Shown: positions 35,832 through 45,414, counted from the first letter of the stretch. The stretch is 64,000 nucleotides of DNA from Parapedobacter sp035556095 (GCF_035556095.1 NZ_DATMFT010000005.1:186001-250000); one strand, 5' to 3'. Numbers and translations are program-made. The notes: generated from the sequence alone by a model not told the origin.

Positions 35832-36719
35832 TTAAATCAACAACAACGTTCTCCATGCTTTCACTACTTCACCGTCGTCGAGCAGTGCTGCTGCCTTCCG
35901 GTGCAAGTGGATCTGAAGCGTGGCCTTGTCGCCGATAAAAGCATCCAGCATTTCCCGGATTTCAGGGTCTCCCCGCAGCACATCTACCTCATCTTCTGAG
36001 GGAAGTCTGTCAACATTCCCCAATTGCCCCAAGTGATTGCCGGTGAGCACCGGCGATAAGCGGATATGCTGCGGCAGTTGGTCAACACCCATTCCGCGGT
36101 TCCGCAAGGGTTTGGCCACTTCAAACAGGTTGGCAACTGTAACACGGCAATACCAATTGCCACCGAGTCGGGCCACCAGATCGAGTGCTGCCTGATCCAT
36201 CTGCCCTTCTTCATCCAGTAGCGCGTCATGCACATGCATCCGCATCACCTCAGCCAGTACCAGGTTCCCGGCACCGGGTACCTCGGACAATTCAATGACC
36301 TGACGTACCCGGCATTCCAATTGCACGGGCGACTCACTCACACGTGGGGGTGTTATCAGTTCGGACGCAAGCGGGGTGAATCCCGATTTAGCGAATTCAT
36401 CTACTTCTCTCGGGTATTCGGTACTCGCAAGCGACTGCTGGTACACCATAGCGTAGTTGACAATATTGATCACAACTTCGGGTACCTCCGCAATATTCTC
36501 GAGTGTGTGTTTTGTACTGCCGTCTCGCATGCGGCGCAGCGGAGAAAACACGCAGATAGGCGGACGATGCGACATGAGGTTGAAATAACTAAAGGGGCTC
36601 AGATTCACCTTACCGGATTTGTTAACAGTGCTTGCAAAACAAATAGGTCGCGGTGCGATGGCCCATTTGAGCAGGCTGTCAAACTGCGGGTGGGTATGTG
36701 GATCGATGGTTTTCGTCAT
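35832..36719 (-). CDS. Flavin reductase-like, FMN-binding split-barrel protein
   Basis: 295 residues. The N-terminal 190 form a split barrel with AIAPRPICFAST and NLSPFSYFNLMSHRPP, typical of the flavin-reductase/DIM6 group that binds FMN. The C-terminal 100 residues are helical and less conserved. The substrate is unknown. It is separated from serC by 119 nt and from the NtrC-type regulator by 41 nt. Confidence 0.85.
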   Translation of the reverse strand: MTKTIDPHTHPQFDSLLKWAIAPRPICFASTVNKSGKVNLSPFSYFNLMSHRPPICVFSPLRRMRDGSTKHTLENIAEVPEVVINIVNYAMVYQQSLASTEYPREVDEFAKSGFTPLASELITPPRVSESPVQLECRVRQVIELSEVPGAGNLVLAEVMRMHVHDALLDEEGQMDQAALDLVARLGGNWYCRVTVANLFEVAKPLRNRGMGVDQLPQHIRLSPVLTGNHLGQLGNVDRLPSEDEVDVLRGDPEIREMLDAFIGDKATLQIHLHRKAAALLDDGEVVKAWRTLLLI

Positions 36720-36760
36720 TTTACACTGCCAGCATTATCGGGTTCAATCAGAGAATAACC

Positions 36761-38131
36761 TCATTCAATTCCGTATTTATCCATTTTGTTATATAGGGTT
36801 TTCCGATCGATATTGAGCATTTGCGCGGCCTTGCTTTTGTTGTATTTGGCCTTCTGGAGCACATCCATAATCAGTTTTCGCTCGTGTGCTTCGCTATGCA
36901 GCCGCAGGTCGGGGTTATCGTCTGATGGTGTCGGTGTGGTATTCTCCGCTGATCTTTTTATCGCATACACCATTTCTTCGGGTAAGGCAACCGCTTCGGC
37001 TTTCGTGTCGGGCGAAAGCAATACCATGCGCTTGATCACATTCTTAAGCTCCCGCAAGTTGCCCGGCCAGTCATATGCATTGAAAATATCCTTTACGTCG
37101 TCAGCCAGCTCCGACACGTTCCTACCCAGTTCCTCATTGGCTTTCCTGACGAAGAAATCGACGAACTGTTGGAAATCCCCCCGCCGATCGCGAAGTGCGG
37201 GCACGATGATTTCAAACTCATTGATTCGGTGGTAAAGGTCTTCCCTAAATTTACCCGAACCTAACAGATCTTCATTCGTCGCAGCAATAACGCGCACATC
37301 TACGTTAATGGTCTTATTCGCCCCTACGGGTTGTATAACCTGTTCCTGCAACGCGCGCAACAATTTCACCTGCACGTCATATGAAAGGTTACCGATTTCG
37401 TCGAGAAATAAGGTACCCCCTGTCGCCTCCTCAAACTGGCCGGTTTTGTCGTTCAGCGCACCGGTAAATGAGCCCTTTACGTGTCCGAAAAGCTCACTCG
37501 ATGCCAGTTCTTTAGATAACGTACCGCAGTCGATAGAAACAAACGGTTTGCCTGCCCGTTTGCTCTTCCGGTGAATAGTCCGCGCCACATACTCCTTCCC
37601 TGTCCCGCTTTCACCCCGTATCAAAACCGACATATCCGTAGGCGCTACCAACGCAATATATTCGTGGAGCTTGCGCGCGGCAGTACTTGCTCCTTCCACG
37701 AAGTCCAGGCCCGGCGAGACGTCCACATTGGTTTTGCGTGCCTGCGATGCCACGTTAGCCTTACCTTCCGACTTCCCTTCTAATGCTTCATTAACAACCA
37801 TCAGCAGCTCATCGGGGTTTACGGGTTTAGTGATGTAGTCGAACACGCCTTGACGTATGGCGTTAACCGCTGTGCGGACGTCGTTGAAACTGGTCATGAT
37901 GACCGAAGGAATTACCTTATTCTGGGCACGGAGCGCATCCAATACTTCCAATCCTATGCCGTCACCTAACCGGTAATCCAACAATATCAACTGGAATTCA
38001 TGGGCCTTGAGTGCTTCAATGCCACTTTTTACACTATATTTCACCACTACGTCGAACCCCTTTTTTTTCAAAAAGTTTTCCAGTATCGTGGCAAATGTGG
38101 TATCGTCTTCCACCAAAAGAATATTGGCCAT
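36761..38131 (-). CDS. NtrC-family sigma-54-dependent response regulator
   Basis: 456 residues. Receiver domain with Asp9-Asp10 and phospho-acceptor Asp52 (LLDYRLGD); AAA+ domain with Walker A GESGTGKE, Walker B LFLDEIGN and the sigma-54 contact loop as GSFTGA instead of the usual GAFTGA; C-terminal Fis-type HTH (KSKAAQMLNIDRKTLY). It should open sigma-54 promoters after phosphorylation. No histidine kinase gene is adjacent, so it is an orphan in this window. The nearest neighbour is icd, 55 nt upstream in the reading direction. Confidence 0.93.
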   Translation of the reverse strand: MANILLVEDDTTFATILENFLKKKGFDVVVKYSVKSGIEALKAHEFQLILLDYRLGDGIGLEVLDALRAQNKVIPSVIMTSFNDVRTAVNAIRQGVFDYITKPVNPDELLMVVNEALEGKSEGKANVASQARKTNVDVSPGLDFVEGASTAARKLHEYIALVAPTDMSVLIRGESGTGKEYVARTIHRKSKRAGKPFVSIDCGTLSKELASSELFGHVKGSFTGALNDKTGQFEEATGGTLFLDEIGNLSYDVQVKLLRALQEQVIQPVGANKTINVDVRVIAATNEDLLGSGKFREDLYHRINEFEIIVPALRDRRGDFQQFVDFFVRKANEELGRNVSELADDVKDIFNAYDWPGNLRELKNVIKRMVLLSPDTKAEAVALPEEMVYAIKRSAENTTPTPSDDNPDLRLHSEAHERKLIMDVLQKAKYNKSKAAQMLNIDRKTLYNKMDKYGIE

Positions 38132-38186
38132 GTCAAGCGATTAAAGTGTTTAGTATCTGTTATTAGTATATCGAACGGTCAAAAAC

Positions 38187-39455
38187 CTATTTTATTTTGT
38201 CGATGATAGCCGAGGCGAATTCGCTTGTTTTCAACAATTTTCCATCAGTCATCTGATTGAAAAAATCAATTGTCACCGTCTTATTCAATATCGTATGTTG
38301 CAAAGCAGCCACAATCAACATGGCGGCTTCGTCCCAGCCAATATATTCGAGGAGCATCACCCCGCTTAAAATCACAGACGATGGGTTCATGCTGTCGGTA
38401 TCCGCAAAGCGCGGTGCGGTACCGTGCGTGGCTTCGAAAACCGCATGCCCAGTCTGGTAGTTAATGTTCGCGCCCGGTGCTATCCCAATGCCACCCACAA
38501 TTGCCGCCAGCGCATCCGATATGTAATCACCGTTCAGGTTCAATGTGGCAATGACCGAATAATCCTTGGGGTTCAACAGTATCTGTTGCAGAAAATTATC
38601 GGCAATCACATCCTTGATGATGATTTTACCAGCCGTTTGCGCAGCAGCCATCTCCTCGTTTGCCGCGGCTTCACTATCTGCGGTCTTCTTCCGCTCCCAT
38701 TGCTGCCATGTGTATGTGGCTTCAGCAAATTCGGTCTCGGCCAGTTCATATCCCCAACTCTTAAATGCTCCTTCCGTATACTTCATGATGTTTCCCTTGT
38801 GCACCAGGGTTACCGATGGCAATCCATGCCGGATGGCGTGTTCGATAGCTGCCCTGATTAACCGTTTCGAACCATATTCGGAAACGGTCTTGATGCCAAT
38901 GGCGGTATCTTCCGTAAAATCAAAATCCACTGCCATTTCACGTTCAAGGAAGGTTTTAAGGCGTTGCCCTTCGGGAGATTCGGCTGGAAATTCGATGCCC
39001 GTATATATATCTTCGGTGTTTTCCCTGAAAACGACCATTTCTACTTGCTCGGGGTGTTTTACCGGTGAAGGCACGCCCTCAAACCAACGGGTTGGCCGTT
39101 GGCATACATATAGGTCGAGTGCCTTGCGTATGGCTACATTGAGCGAGCGTATGCCACCGCCTATGGGCGTGGTCAACGGTCCTTTTATACCGACCAGGTG
39201 CTCCTTAAAGGCGGCTAATGTTTCCGCTGGCAGCCATTCGCCCGTTTGTTGGAATGCTTTTTCACCCGCTAGCACCTCTTTCCAGTCAATCTTCCGTTTT
39301 CCACCGTACGCTTTCTCCACCGCGGCGTCAAATACCCGTACGGAAGCACGCCATATATCGGGACCAATGCCGTCGCCAATGATGAAGGGGATGGTCACCT
39401 GGTCCGGAACGGCGAGTGTGCCATCGTGCAGCTTTGTGATGTGGATTGTAGCCAT
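38187..39455 (-). CDS. icd: NADP-type isocitrate dehydrogenase
   Basis: 422 residues, similar in size to the E. coli enzyme. GDGIGPDIW starts the fold; the substrate loop GGGIRSLNVAIRK contains the Ser that is phosphorylated in E. coli Icd; FRENTEDIYTGIE and HGTAPRFAD are the isocitrate and coenzyme signatures. It makes 2-oxoglutarate, the substrate of the GdhA encoded elsewhere in the window. It follows the antiporter gene by only 3 nt. Confidence 0.94.
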   Translation of the reverse strand: MATIHITKLHDGTLAVPDQVTIPFIIGDGIGPDIWRASVRVFDAAVEKAYGGKRKIDWKEVLAGEKAFQQTGEWLPAETLAAFKEHLVGIKGPLTTPIGGGIRSLNVAIRKALDLYVCQRPTRWFEGVPSPVKHPEQVEMVVFRENTEDIYTGIEFPAESPEGQRLKTFLEREMAVDFDFTEDTAIGIKTVSEYGSKRLIRAAIEHAIRHGLPSVTLVHKGNIMKYTEGAFKSWGYELAETEFAEATYTWQQWERKKTADSEAAANEEMAAAQTAGKIIIKDVIADNFLQQILLNPKDYSVIATLNLNGDYISDALAAIVGGIGIAPGANINYQTGHAVFEATHGTAPRFADTDSMNPSSVILSGVMLLEYIGWDEAAMLIVAALQHTILNKTVTIDFFNQMTDGKLLKTSEFASAIIDKIK

Positions 39456-39458
39456 AAA

Positions 39459-41594
39459 TCAATGTTGTTTTTCTTTATTAAAGATATTGCCTATACCTCT
39501 GCCAATGCGTTGGAAAATCGGTGCGGCGGCGACATCCTCATATTCATCGAGCGAATATGCCGCTCGTCTACTTGGAAACACCAGTACCCGGTTTTGCTCG
39601 GCATATACTTTTCCAAGCTTTTTCGCGATCCCGTCAAACGAGTGTCGGTACGAGACCTCTCCCTGCCGTGCGGATATGAATACAACAAGATCATTGTCCT
39701 TTACAAAATTACGCAGTGTCACCAGGTCATCCCATTCACTATGTTCGGAAAACAGTACCCGCGTACTACTCTTATTCTGTTCCATATATGCCGAAATGGC
39801 ATCTTTTGTGCGCCCATTGCACACATAAAGGATGGGTATAGTTAACTCCTGAGACAAACGCAACACTTTATTCATACAAAAGTCGAATCCGAGCTCGGAC
39901 TCTGCCAGTGGTGGACAGAAAACAATAATCCGCTTCTGCAAGACAAGCGGTTTGTCTACGTGGCACATGAACAAGTTCGTATCGGTCTGGTTGAGTATGC
40001 TTTCGGTCTTTTCCCCTACCATTTTCTCAATAATCCCGGGCCGGCTGGGCCACCCCAAAAGAATACCGTCTGCTGCCACTTCGCGTGCCGCACGGCTAAT
40101 TCCGCTGGCAATATTGTAATCGATAGTGGCCATCATATTTACCTCAGTTTCACTTCCAGACGCATATTTGGCCGTCGAATCCAAGTTCTTACGTGCCCGC
40201 TTCAGGTTTTGCTCGGCCATTTCGTTGTTGGGCACCACCGTCAATACGGTAATCGGATGTGGAGAATGTTTGCTCTTGATCAGTGTTGCAAAATCCAACA
40301 GCGACTCCATATTGTTCAGGTTGGCAATGGGCAGCATCAACTGCTCCTCGCGGGCCGTGTTCTTCTCGCTCGGCATTTCGTCCTGTTCGCCTGCAAGCAC
40401 TACTTTTTTGGAAGCCGCTTCGGTGGCCAACGTTGCGACAATACAGGTAACGAGGATCAAAACGATTGTTCCGTTGAGCACATTCTCGTCAATGATTTCA
40501 TACCGATAACCAACCATAATCACGGCAAGCGTAGCTGCGGCATGAGCCCCGCTGAGTCCAAAGATGACCTGCCGTTGTGCAGACGAGTAACCATATATTA
40601 ACTGGGTGAACCATGCTGCCGCCCACTTGCTAAAAATCGCAACCACCGTCAACGTGCCGGCGATGATAAGCGCTGCAGGTCCATTGAGCAACACACTCAC
40701 GTCTACAATCATACCTACGCTAATCAGGAAGAAGGGAATGAAGATGGCATTCCCGATAAATTCGATCCGGTTCATCAATGCTGATGAATGCGGAATCAAT
40801 TTATTGAGCGCTAAACCAGCCACGAACGCACCAATGATGTGTTCTAAACCGGCGAGTTCGGCCAAAAAGGCTGCGAAAAAAACAACGGTAAGCACAAAAA
40901 TGTAGTGTGCCGTTTTTTCGCCCTCCACTTTTTGGAAGAACCACTTGGCAATCCGTGGAACGACACCCAGCATGATGGAAAGGAAAATGGCGAACGAGAT
41001 GCCAAGCGTTACCCAAAATTCCTGGTTCAGCTGCCCTTGCGAGGCCCCGATAATCACGGCCAATATAATCAATACAGCTGTGTCAGTGAGAATGGTTCCC
41101 CCTATCGTGATAGCCACAGCTTCATTCTTGGATATCCCATAGCTATTTACCACCGGGTATGACACCAACGTATGCGTGGCAAACATACTTGATATCATGG
41201 CACTGGCCAAAACGTCATAACCCAGTATATAATAACATACAGGATAGCCAATGGCTATTGGAATGACGAACGTTAAAAAACCAAATGCTACACTTTTATG
41301 GCGGGTTTTCCGGAATTCATTCATGTCCAGTTCCAATCCGGCAATAAACATGATATACAGTAAACCGATGGTGGAAAACAGGTCTACTGCTGAACTTTGT
41401 TCCAACAAGTTTAGGCCGTGCGGGCCTATAGCCACCCCGGATAAAATAAGACCGATGATGCCCGGGATTTTAATCCGGCGTAGTAAGATGGGAGACAGTA
41501 GGATAATGAAAAGGATGAGTGCGAAGATGAGCACGGGATTCGATAACGGTATATCAAATGCATGACCCAGCTTGTCCGATATGTTTCCAGCCAT
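39459..41594 (-). CDS. CPA2-type cation:proton antiporter with C-terminal UspA-like region
   Basis: 711 residues. The first 400 contain about 12 membrane helices with the paired GVAIGPHGL and GAFVAGLALN motifs of CPA2 Na+/H+ or K+/H+ exchangers. The last 290 are cytoplasmic and look like two universal-stress-protein units (HPITVLTVV, then GILLGWPSRPG with later nucleotide-loop-like segments). The ion cannot be told. Its stop is 3 nt before the icd ATG, so the two are surely co-transcribed. Confidence 0.9.
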   Translation of the reverse strand: MAGNISDKLGHAFDIPLSNPVLIFALILFIILLSPILLRRIKIPGIIGLILSGVAIGPHGLNLLEQSSAVDLFSTIGLLYIMFIAGLELDMNEFRKTRHKSVAFGFLTFVIPIAIGYPVCYYILGYDVLASAMISSMFATHTLVSYPVVNSYGISKNEAVAITIGGTILTDTAVLIILAVIIGASQGQLNQEFWVTLGISFAIFLSIMLGVVPRIAKWFFQKVEGEKTAHYIFVLTVVFFAAFLAELAGLEHIIGAFVAGLALNKLIPHSSALMNRIEFIGNAIFIPFFLISVGMIVDVSVLLNGPAALIIAGTLTVVAIFSKWAAAWFTQLIYGYSSAQRQVIFGLSGAHAAATLAVIMVGYRYEIIDENVLNGTIVLILVTCIVATLATEAASKKVVLAGEQDEMPSEKNTAREEQLMLPIANLNNMESLLDFATLIKSKHSPHPITVLTVVPNNEMAEQNLKRARKNLDSTAKYASGSETEVNMMATIDYNIASGISRAAREVAADGILLGWPSRPGIIEKMVGEKTESILNQTDTNLFMCHVDKPLVLQKRIIVFCPPLAESELGFDFCMNKVLRLSQELTIPILYVCNGRTKDAISAYMEQNKSSTRVLFSEHSEWDDLVTLRNFVKDNDLVVFISARQGEVSYRHSFDGIAKKLGKVYAEQNRVLVFPSRRAAYSLDEYEDVAAAPIFQRIGRGIGNIFNKEKQH

Positions 41595-41640
41595 AGAGTG
41601 ATTTTAAAGGTGTCCGATTTCATGTATCATCAAACAGCCT

Positions 41641-41648
41641 CAAAGATA
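41641..41648 (-). promoter_or_regulatory. -7 element of the antiporter-icd operon
   Basis: TATCTTTG on the minus strand, exact match 46 nt before the antiporter ATG. A second exact match, TAATTTTG, overlaps just upstream at 41650-41657. Confidence 0.5.
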
Positions 41649-41683
41649 ACAAAATTAGCGGTTTAGTCCGGGTCGCCGATCGT

Positions 41684-42910
41684 TTATTGAAATTGTATCG
41701 CCCTGATTGGGCTAATACGGCCGATCAAATAGGAAGGGATAAGTAAGGCCGCTAACGCGATTCCTGCCATCCCGGTATTGAGTAAAATAACTTCGAAAAA
41801 GCTAATATCCAATGGAATGTAAGAAACATAGTAAGACGCTTCGTCCAACTTGAAATAATGGGTTTGCCGTTGAAACCAATAGAGTCCATAGCCCAAAGCA
41901 TTGCCGATTAGCAACCCCAGTCCAATAAGATATACCGACTGGTACAAAAACACGTTCCGGATGCCACCGTCGGTATAGCCAAGCGCTTTTAATATGCCGA
42001 TCATCGAGGTACGTTCCAGAATAATGATGAGTAATGCCGATACCATATTTACCACAGCAACTATGACCATCAAAATCAATATGATGACGGTATTTACATC
42101 CAGCAAATCCAACCATTGAAAAATCTCGGGGAGTTGATCTCGCACACTGATAGCATCAATCGAGACAGGTAGTTGCGCCCCGACAGCCTCGACAATCTTT
42201 TCCAGCTTGTTGAAGTCATCGATTGCTACTTCGTAGCCGCCGACAGCACCGTCTTGCCAGTCGTTAAGTCGTCTAACAAGCGACAACGCTCCGATGACGT
42301 AGGTATTGTCTAGTTCCTCCACACCGGTATGGAAAATACCGGCTATTTGGAATTTACGCGGCCGCGGCCGGCCTTCCTGCTGTACAAAGTACATGATGAA
42401 ATCGTCGCCCACCGCGAGCCGTAGCCGATTCGCCGTATACTGCGACAACAAAATCTGGCCGATCGCCTTCGTGCTATCAGCAAAGTCGATGGGATGGCCG
42501 TCGACGAGCGTAGCTGCAAGGAACTGTTGATTGTAGCTGCTGTCAATCCCCTTAAACAATACGCCTTCTACCTCGTTGTTTACGTTGATAATACCAGCCT
42601 TGGTGGCAAAATGACGTACATCGGCGACGCCTGGTATCTCCCGCAGGTCGCTGATCTCGGCCGGCCTTAGTTCAATCGGTTCGGGTTCATAAGATTCGTT
42701 AAGGTCGTAATTGCTCAGGGTAATATCGCCGAAAAAGCCCCGTTGCTTGGCTGTTACCTCGCCTTTAAAGCCTTTCAGCACCGCTATCGAAAGCATCATC
42801 GCAGCAATGCCCAATGCGATAGCACCCACTGCCACGCGAACAATCAGGCCGGAAAACGTCCGTTTTCCGTCAATTGCAATCCGCTTCGCTAAAAAATATG
42901 GGAAATTCAA
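41684..42910 (-). CDS. LolC/LolE-like ABC transporter permease
   Basis: 408 residues with the four-helix FtsX/MacB layout: one helix near the N-terminus (about 23-47), a large periplasmic domain, and three helices at about 275-300, 320-350 and 370-400. The FtsX-core motif GILKALGYTDGGIRNVF is present. It resembles LolC/E, which release lipoproteins from the inner membrane toward LolA; no ATPase gene is adjacent. It diverges from fmt over a symmetric promoter. Confidence 0.85.
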   Translation of the reverse strand: MNFPYFLAKRIAIDGKRTFSGLIVRVAVGAIALGIAAMMLSIAVLKGFKGEVTAKQRGFFGDITLSNYDLNESYEPEPIELRPAEISDLREIPGVADVRHFATKAGIINVNNEVEGVLFKGIDSSYNQQFLAATLVDGHPIDFADSTKAIGQILLSQYTANRLRLAVGDDFIMYFVQQEGRPRPRKFQIAGIFHTGVEELDNTYVIGALSLVRRLNDWQDGAVGGYEVAIDDFNKLEKIVEAVGAQLPVSIDAISVRDQLPEIFQWLDLLDVNTVIILILMVIVAVVNMVSALLIIILERTSMIGILKALGYTDGGIRNVFLYQSVYLIGLGLLIGNALGYGLYWFQRQTHYFKLDEASYYVSYIPLDISFFEVILLNTGMAGIALAALLIPSYLIGRISPIRAIQFQ

Positions 42911-42928
42911 GCCGCCCGATATAATTTG

Positions 42929-42944
42929 TACCTTTGCAAAGGTA
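42929..42944. promoter_or_regulatory. Symmetric bidirectional -7 element
   Basis: TACCTTTGCAAAGGTA is a perfect 16-bp palindrome that contains an exact TAnnTTTG match on each strand. The plus copy (42929-42936) would start fmt transcription near 42942; the minus copy (42937-42944) would start the permease gene near 42931. Confidence 0.6.
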
Positions 42945-42981
42945 AGGTACCAGATTAAAAATACGAAATACGAATTACAGC

Positions 42982-43899
42982 ATGCGCATTATCTTCATGG
43001 GTACGCCCGAGTTTGCCGTCGCTTCGCTTGCTGCCCTGCTTGATGCCGGCTTGGACGTTGTTGCAGTGGTAACCGCACCCGATAAACCGGCAGGCCGGGG
43101 CCAGAAATTACACCAATCTGCGGTAAAACAACATGCTCTTTTAAAGGGACTACCTGTTTTACAGCCTGAAAAGCTGCGCGACACCGGTTTCCTGGCCGAA
43201 CTGCGGGCACTAAAGGCCGACCTGCAGGTGGTGGTCGCCTTCCGGATGCTACCGGAGGTCGTATGGGATATGCCCCCCCGAGGTACCGTCAATCTGCATG
43301 CCTCCCTCCTGCCCCAATACCGCGGCGCCGCCCCTATCAATCACGCCATTATCAATGGTGAGACCGAAAGCGGCGTTACTACGTTCCTGCTGCAGCATGA
43401 GATTGATACGGGTCACATCCTTTTTGCCGAACCGGTGGCCATCGGCCCCAACGATACCGCTGGTGATCTGCACGACCGTTTGATGGCCGTAGGTGCCGAA
43501 CTGTTGGTAAGAACGGTAAATGCCATCGCCAGTGGCACAGCCGAGCCGGTTCCCCAGCGAAACCTAGTGACCGATGGTGAACTCAAACACGCCCCCAAAA
43601 TTTTCAAGGAAGATTGTTTAATCGATTGGAATCAGTCGGTCGTCACGGTGCATAACCTCATCCGTGGCCTTAGTCCCTATCCTACCGCCTATACCGTATT
43701 ACACGGAAAAACTTTAAAGCTTTTTGAGGTAGAAAAAGACGAAACGCCACCACAGTATCAACCGGGCGCCTTTTACACCGATGGCAAATCGTTCCTTAAA
43801 TTCGCCTGTTCTGATGGCTATATCGTCGTAAAAACGCTGCAACTCGAAGGCAAAAAGCGGATGGATATTATTGAATTTTTAAAAGGATACCGGTTTTAA
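42982..43899 (+). CDS. fmt: Methionyl-tRNA formyltransferase
   Basis: 305 residues. FMGTPEFAVASL opens the protein, and the catalytic centre NLHASLLPQYRGAAPIN is around residue 110, with a downstream ETGVT-like ESGVTTFLL and DTGHIL. A C-terminal OB-like domain binds the tRNA. It formylates Met-tRNA for initiation. No def gene is adjacent. Its stop overlaps the end of the small HTH gene by 4 nt. Confidence 0.95.
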   Translation: MRIIFMGTPEFAVASLAALLDAGLDVVAVVTAPDKPAGRGQKLHQSAVKQHALLKGLPVLQPEKLRDTGFLAELRALKADLQVVVAFRMLPEVVWDMPPRGTVNLHASLLPQYRGAAPINHAIINGETESGVTTFLLQHEIDTGHILFAEPVAIGPNDTAGDLHDRLMAVGAELLVRTVNAIASGTAEPVPQRNLVTDGELKHAPKIFKEDCLIDWNQSVVTVHNLIRGLSPYPTAYTVLHGKTLKLFEVEKDETPPQYQPGAFYTDGKSFLKFACSDGYIVVKTLQLEGKKRMDIIEFLKGYRF

Positions 43900-44099
43900 T
43901 CCCGGTATTCCATTAAGTCTCCCGGCTGGCATTCCAGTGACCTGCAGATCGCATCCAACGTCTCCAAACGGATAGCCTTGGCCTTTCCCGTCTTTAAAAT
44001 GGAAAGGTTAGAAAGGGTAATGCCTACCCGTTCGCTCAATTCATTGAGCGACATCTTACGCTTGGCCATCACCACGTCCAAATTAATAATTATAGCCAT
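43896..44099 (-). CDS. Small XRE-type HTH protein
   Basis: 67 residues, one HTH domain only: KMSLNELSERVGITLSNLSILKTGKAKAIRLETLDAIC, given here by parts, with ECQPGDL near the end. This compact type (YozG-like) is widespread and often sits with a small membrane-protein gene, which is absent here. The target is unknown. It overlaps the fmt stop on the opposite strand. Confidence 0.85.
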   Translation of the reverse strand: MAIIINLDVVMAKRKMSLNELSERVGITLSNLSILKTGKAKAIRLETLDAICRSLECQPGDLMEYRD

Positions 44100-44533
44100 T
44101 GTTATCGTATTAAGTTAAGTTCCATATTACATGATCCCGGTTTGGCGCTGTAACAAGTCGCATATCTGCAGCGACATCTAAACATGTTAATTAGACCTAT
44201 TTCATGTAAGTGCATTTATTATCAAATAATTAACTAAACTTTATTGAACTCGTTATGTCACAATTCTTTCATATTCATTTTCCAAAGATAAACGGAAATA
44301 ACTTTGAAACGATATATTTTAATTGAATATCAATAAATTTTTATTCTTTTATAATATATGCCAATTAAATCTGTATTTTAATATTTGGAACACTTTTTGA
44401 TGTAAAATGAAGGGTAAAAAAATCGGATAATTTCCTCTAAATCAGACAACTTTTTCCGAAAAAATCAGTTTATATGATTAGAAAAACCGTATTTTTGCAC
44501 TCTTTTTAGAAAGGAAGGTACTTAAAAGATTAA
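44100..44533. other. AT-rich region between the small HTH gene and rpoD
   Basis: 434 nt, far more AT-rich than the genes around it, with no credible ORF or tRNA. It holds the rpoD -7 element at 44490-44497 and, on the minus strand at 44283-44290, a TATCTTTG that could serve the HTH gene with a leader of about 180 nt. The length suggests upstream regulation of the primary sigma gene, but no specific site was recognised. Confidence 0.5.
44490..44497 (+). promoter_or_regulatory. -7 element of rpoD
   Basis: TATTTTTG is an exact match 36 nt before the rpoD ATG; an AGAAAGGAAGG ribosome-site-like purine stretch lies between. Confidence 0.6.
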
Positions 44534-45394
44534 ATGAGACAGCTCAAAATTACACAATCCATTACCAATCGCGAGTCGCAGTCGTTGGACAAATACCTGC
44601 ACGAGATTGGTAAAGTAGACTTGATTACAGCCGAAGAAGAAGTAATCCTTGCCCAAAAAATAAGGGAGGGTGACCAAGCAGCCTTGGAGCGATTGACGAA
44701 GACAAACCTTCGGTTTGTGGTCTCCGTAGCCAAGCAATACCAAAACCAGGGACTTACCTTGGGCGACTTGATCAACGAGGGAAACCTTGGGTTAATCAAG
44801 GCCGCTAAACGTTTTGATGAAACGAAGGGCTTTAAATTTATTTCTTATGCGGTGTGGTGGATCCGTCAATCCATCCTCCAAGCTATCGCCGAGCAATCCC
44901 GCATCGTGCGCCTTCCACTGAATCAGGTAGGTTCGTTAAGTAAAATCAGTAAAGCATTCTCCAAATTGGAGCAGGAATACGAACGGGAACCCTCACCTGA
45001 GGAACTGGCAGACATTCTGGAAACTACCGTTGACAAGGTTTCAGACACGTTAAGCAATTCCGGGCGCCATGTTTCCATGGACGCTCCTTTTGTTCAAGGC
45101 GAAGAGAATACGTTGTTGGATGTATTGGAAAACGCCGACCCGGATACGGATAGCACGCTTATCGACGAGTCGCTTTCCGAAGAAATCAAACGGTCTTTGG
45201 CTACGCTTACCGAGCGCGAACGCGAAATCATCGTATTGTTTTTCGGCTTGGGCTCTAACCACCAATTGTCGCTAGAGGAAATCGGCGAAAAATTCAACCT
45301 TACCCGTGAGCGGGTGCGCCAGATTAAAGACAAAGCGTTGCAGCGCTTACGGCATACATCCCGCAGCAGGATCTTGAAATCCTACTTAGGTTAA
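44534..45394 (+). CDS. rpoD: Primary sigma-70 factor (short Bacteroidota form)
   Basis: 286 residues, lacking region 1.1, as usual for the housekeeping sigma of Bacteroidota. Region 1.2 is LDKYLHEIGKVDLITAEEE, region 2 has TNLRFVVSVAKQY and the -10-melting segment KFISYAVWWIRQSI, region 3 follows, and region 4 ends with LTRERVRQIKDKALQRLR. It directs RNA polymerase to -33/-7 promoters of the TTTG/TAnnTTTG type seen in this window. A strong terminator follows. Confidence 0.96.
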   Translation: MRQLKITQSITNRESQSLDKYLHEIGKVDLITAEEEVILAQKIREGDQAALERLTKTNLRFVVSVAKQYQNQGLTLGDLINEGNLGLIKAAKRFDETKGFKFISYAVWWIRQSILQAIAEQSRIVRLPLNQVGSLSKISKAFSKLEQEYEREPSPEELADILETTVDKVSDTLSNSGRHVSMDAPFVQGEENTLLDVLENADPDTDSTLIDESLSEEIKRSLATLTEREREIIVLFFGLGSNHQLSLEEIGEKFNLTRERVRQIKDKALQRLRHTSRSRILKSYLG

Positions 45395-45414
45395 TGTATT
45401 AAAGCATACATTAC

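Noticed and set aside
38566..39828. A 420-codon open frame on the plus strand opposite icd and the antiporter.
   Set aside because: It has no recognisable domain and runs antisense to two clear genes; it is a by-product of their codon use.
44100..44533. A small RNA or tRNA in the long region before rpoD.
   Set aside because: Only weak hairpins such as CGCTG/CAGCG near 44150 were found, without terminator or tRNA features.
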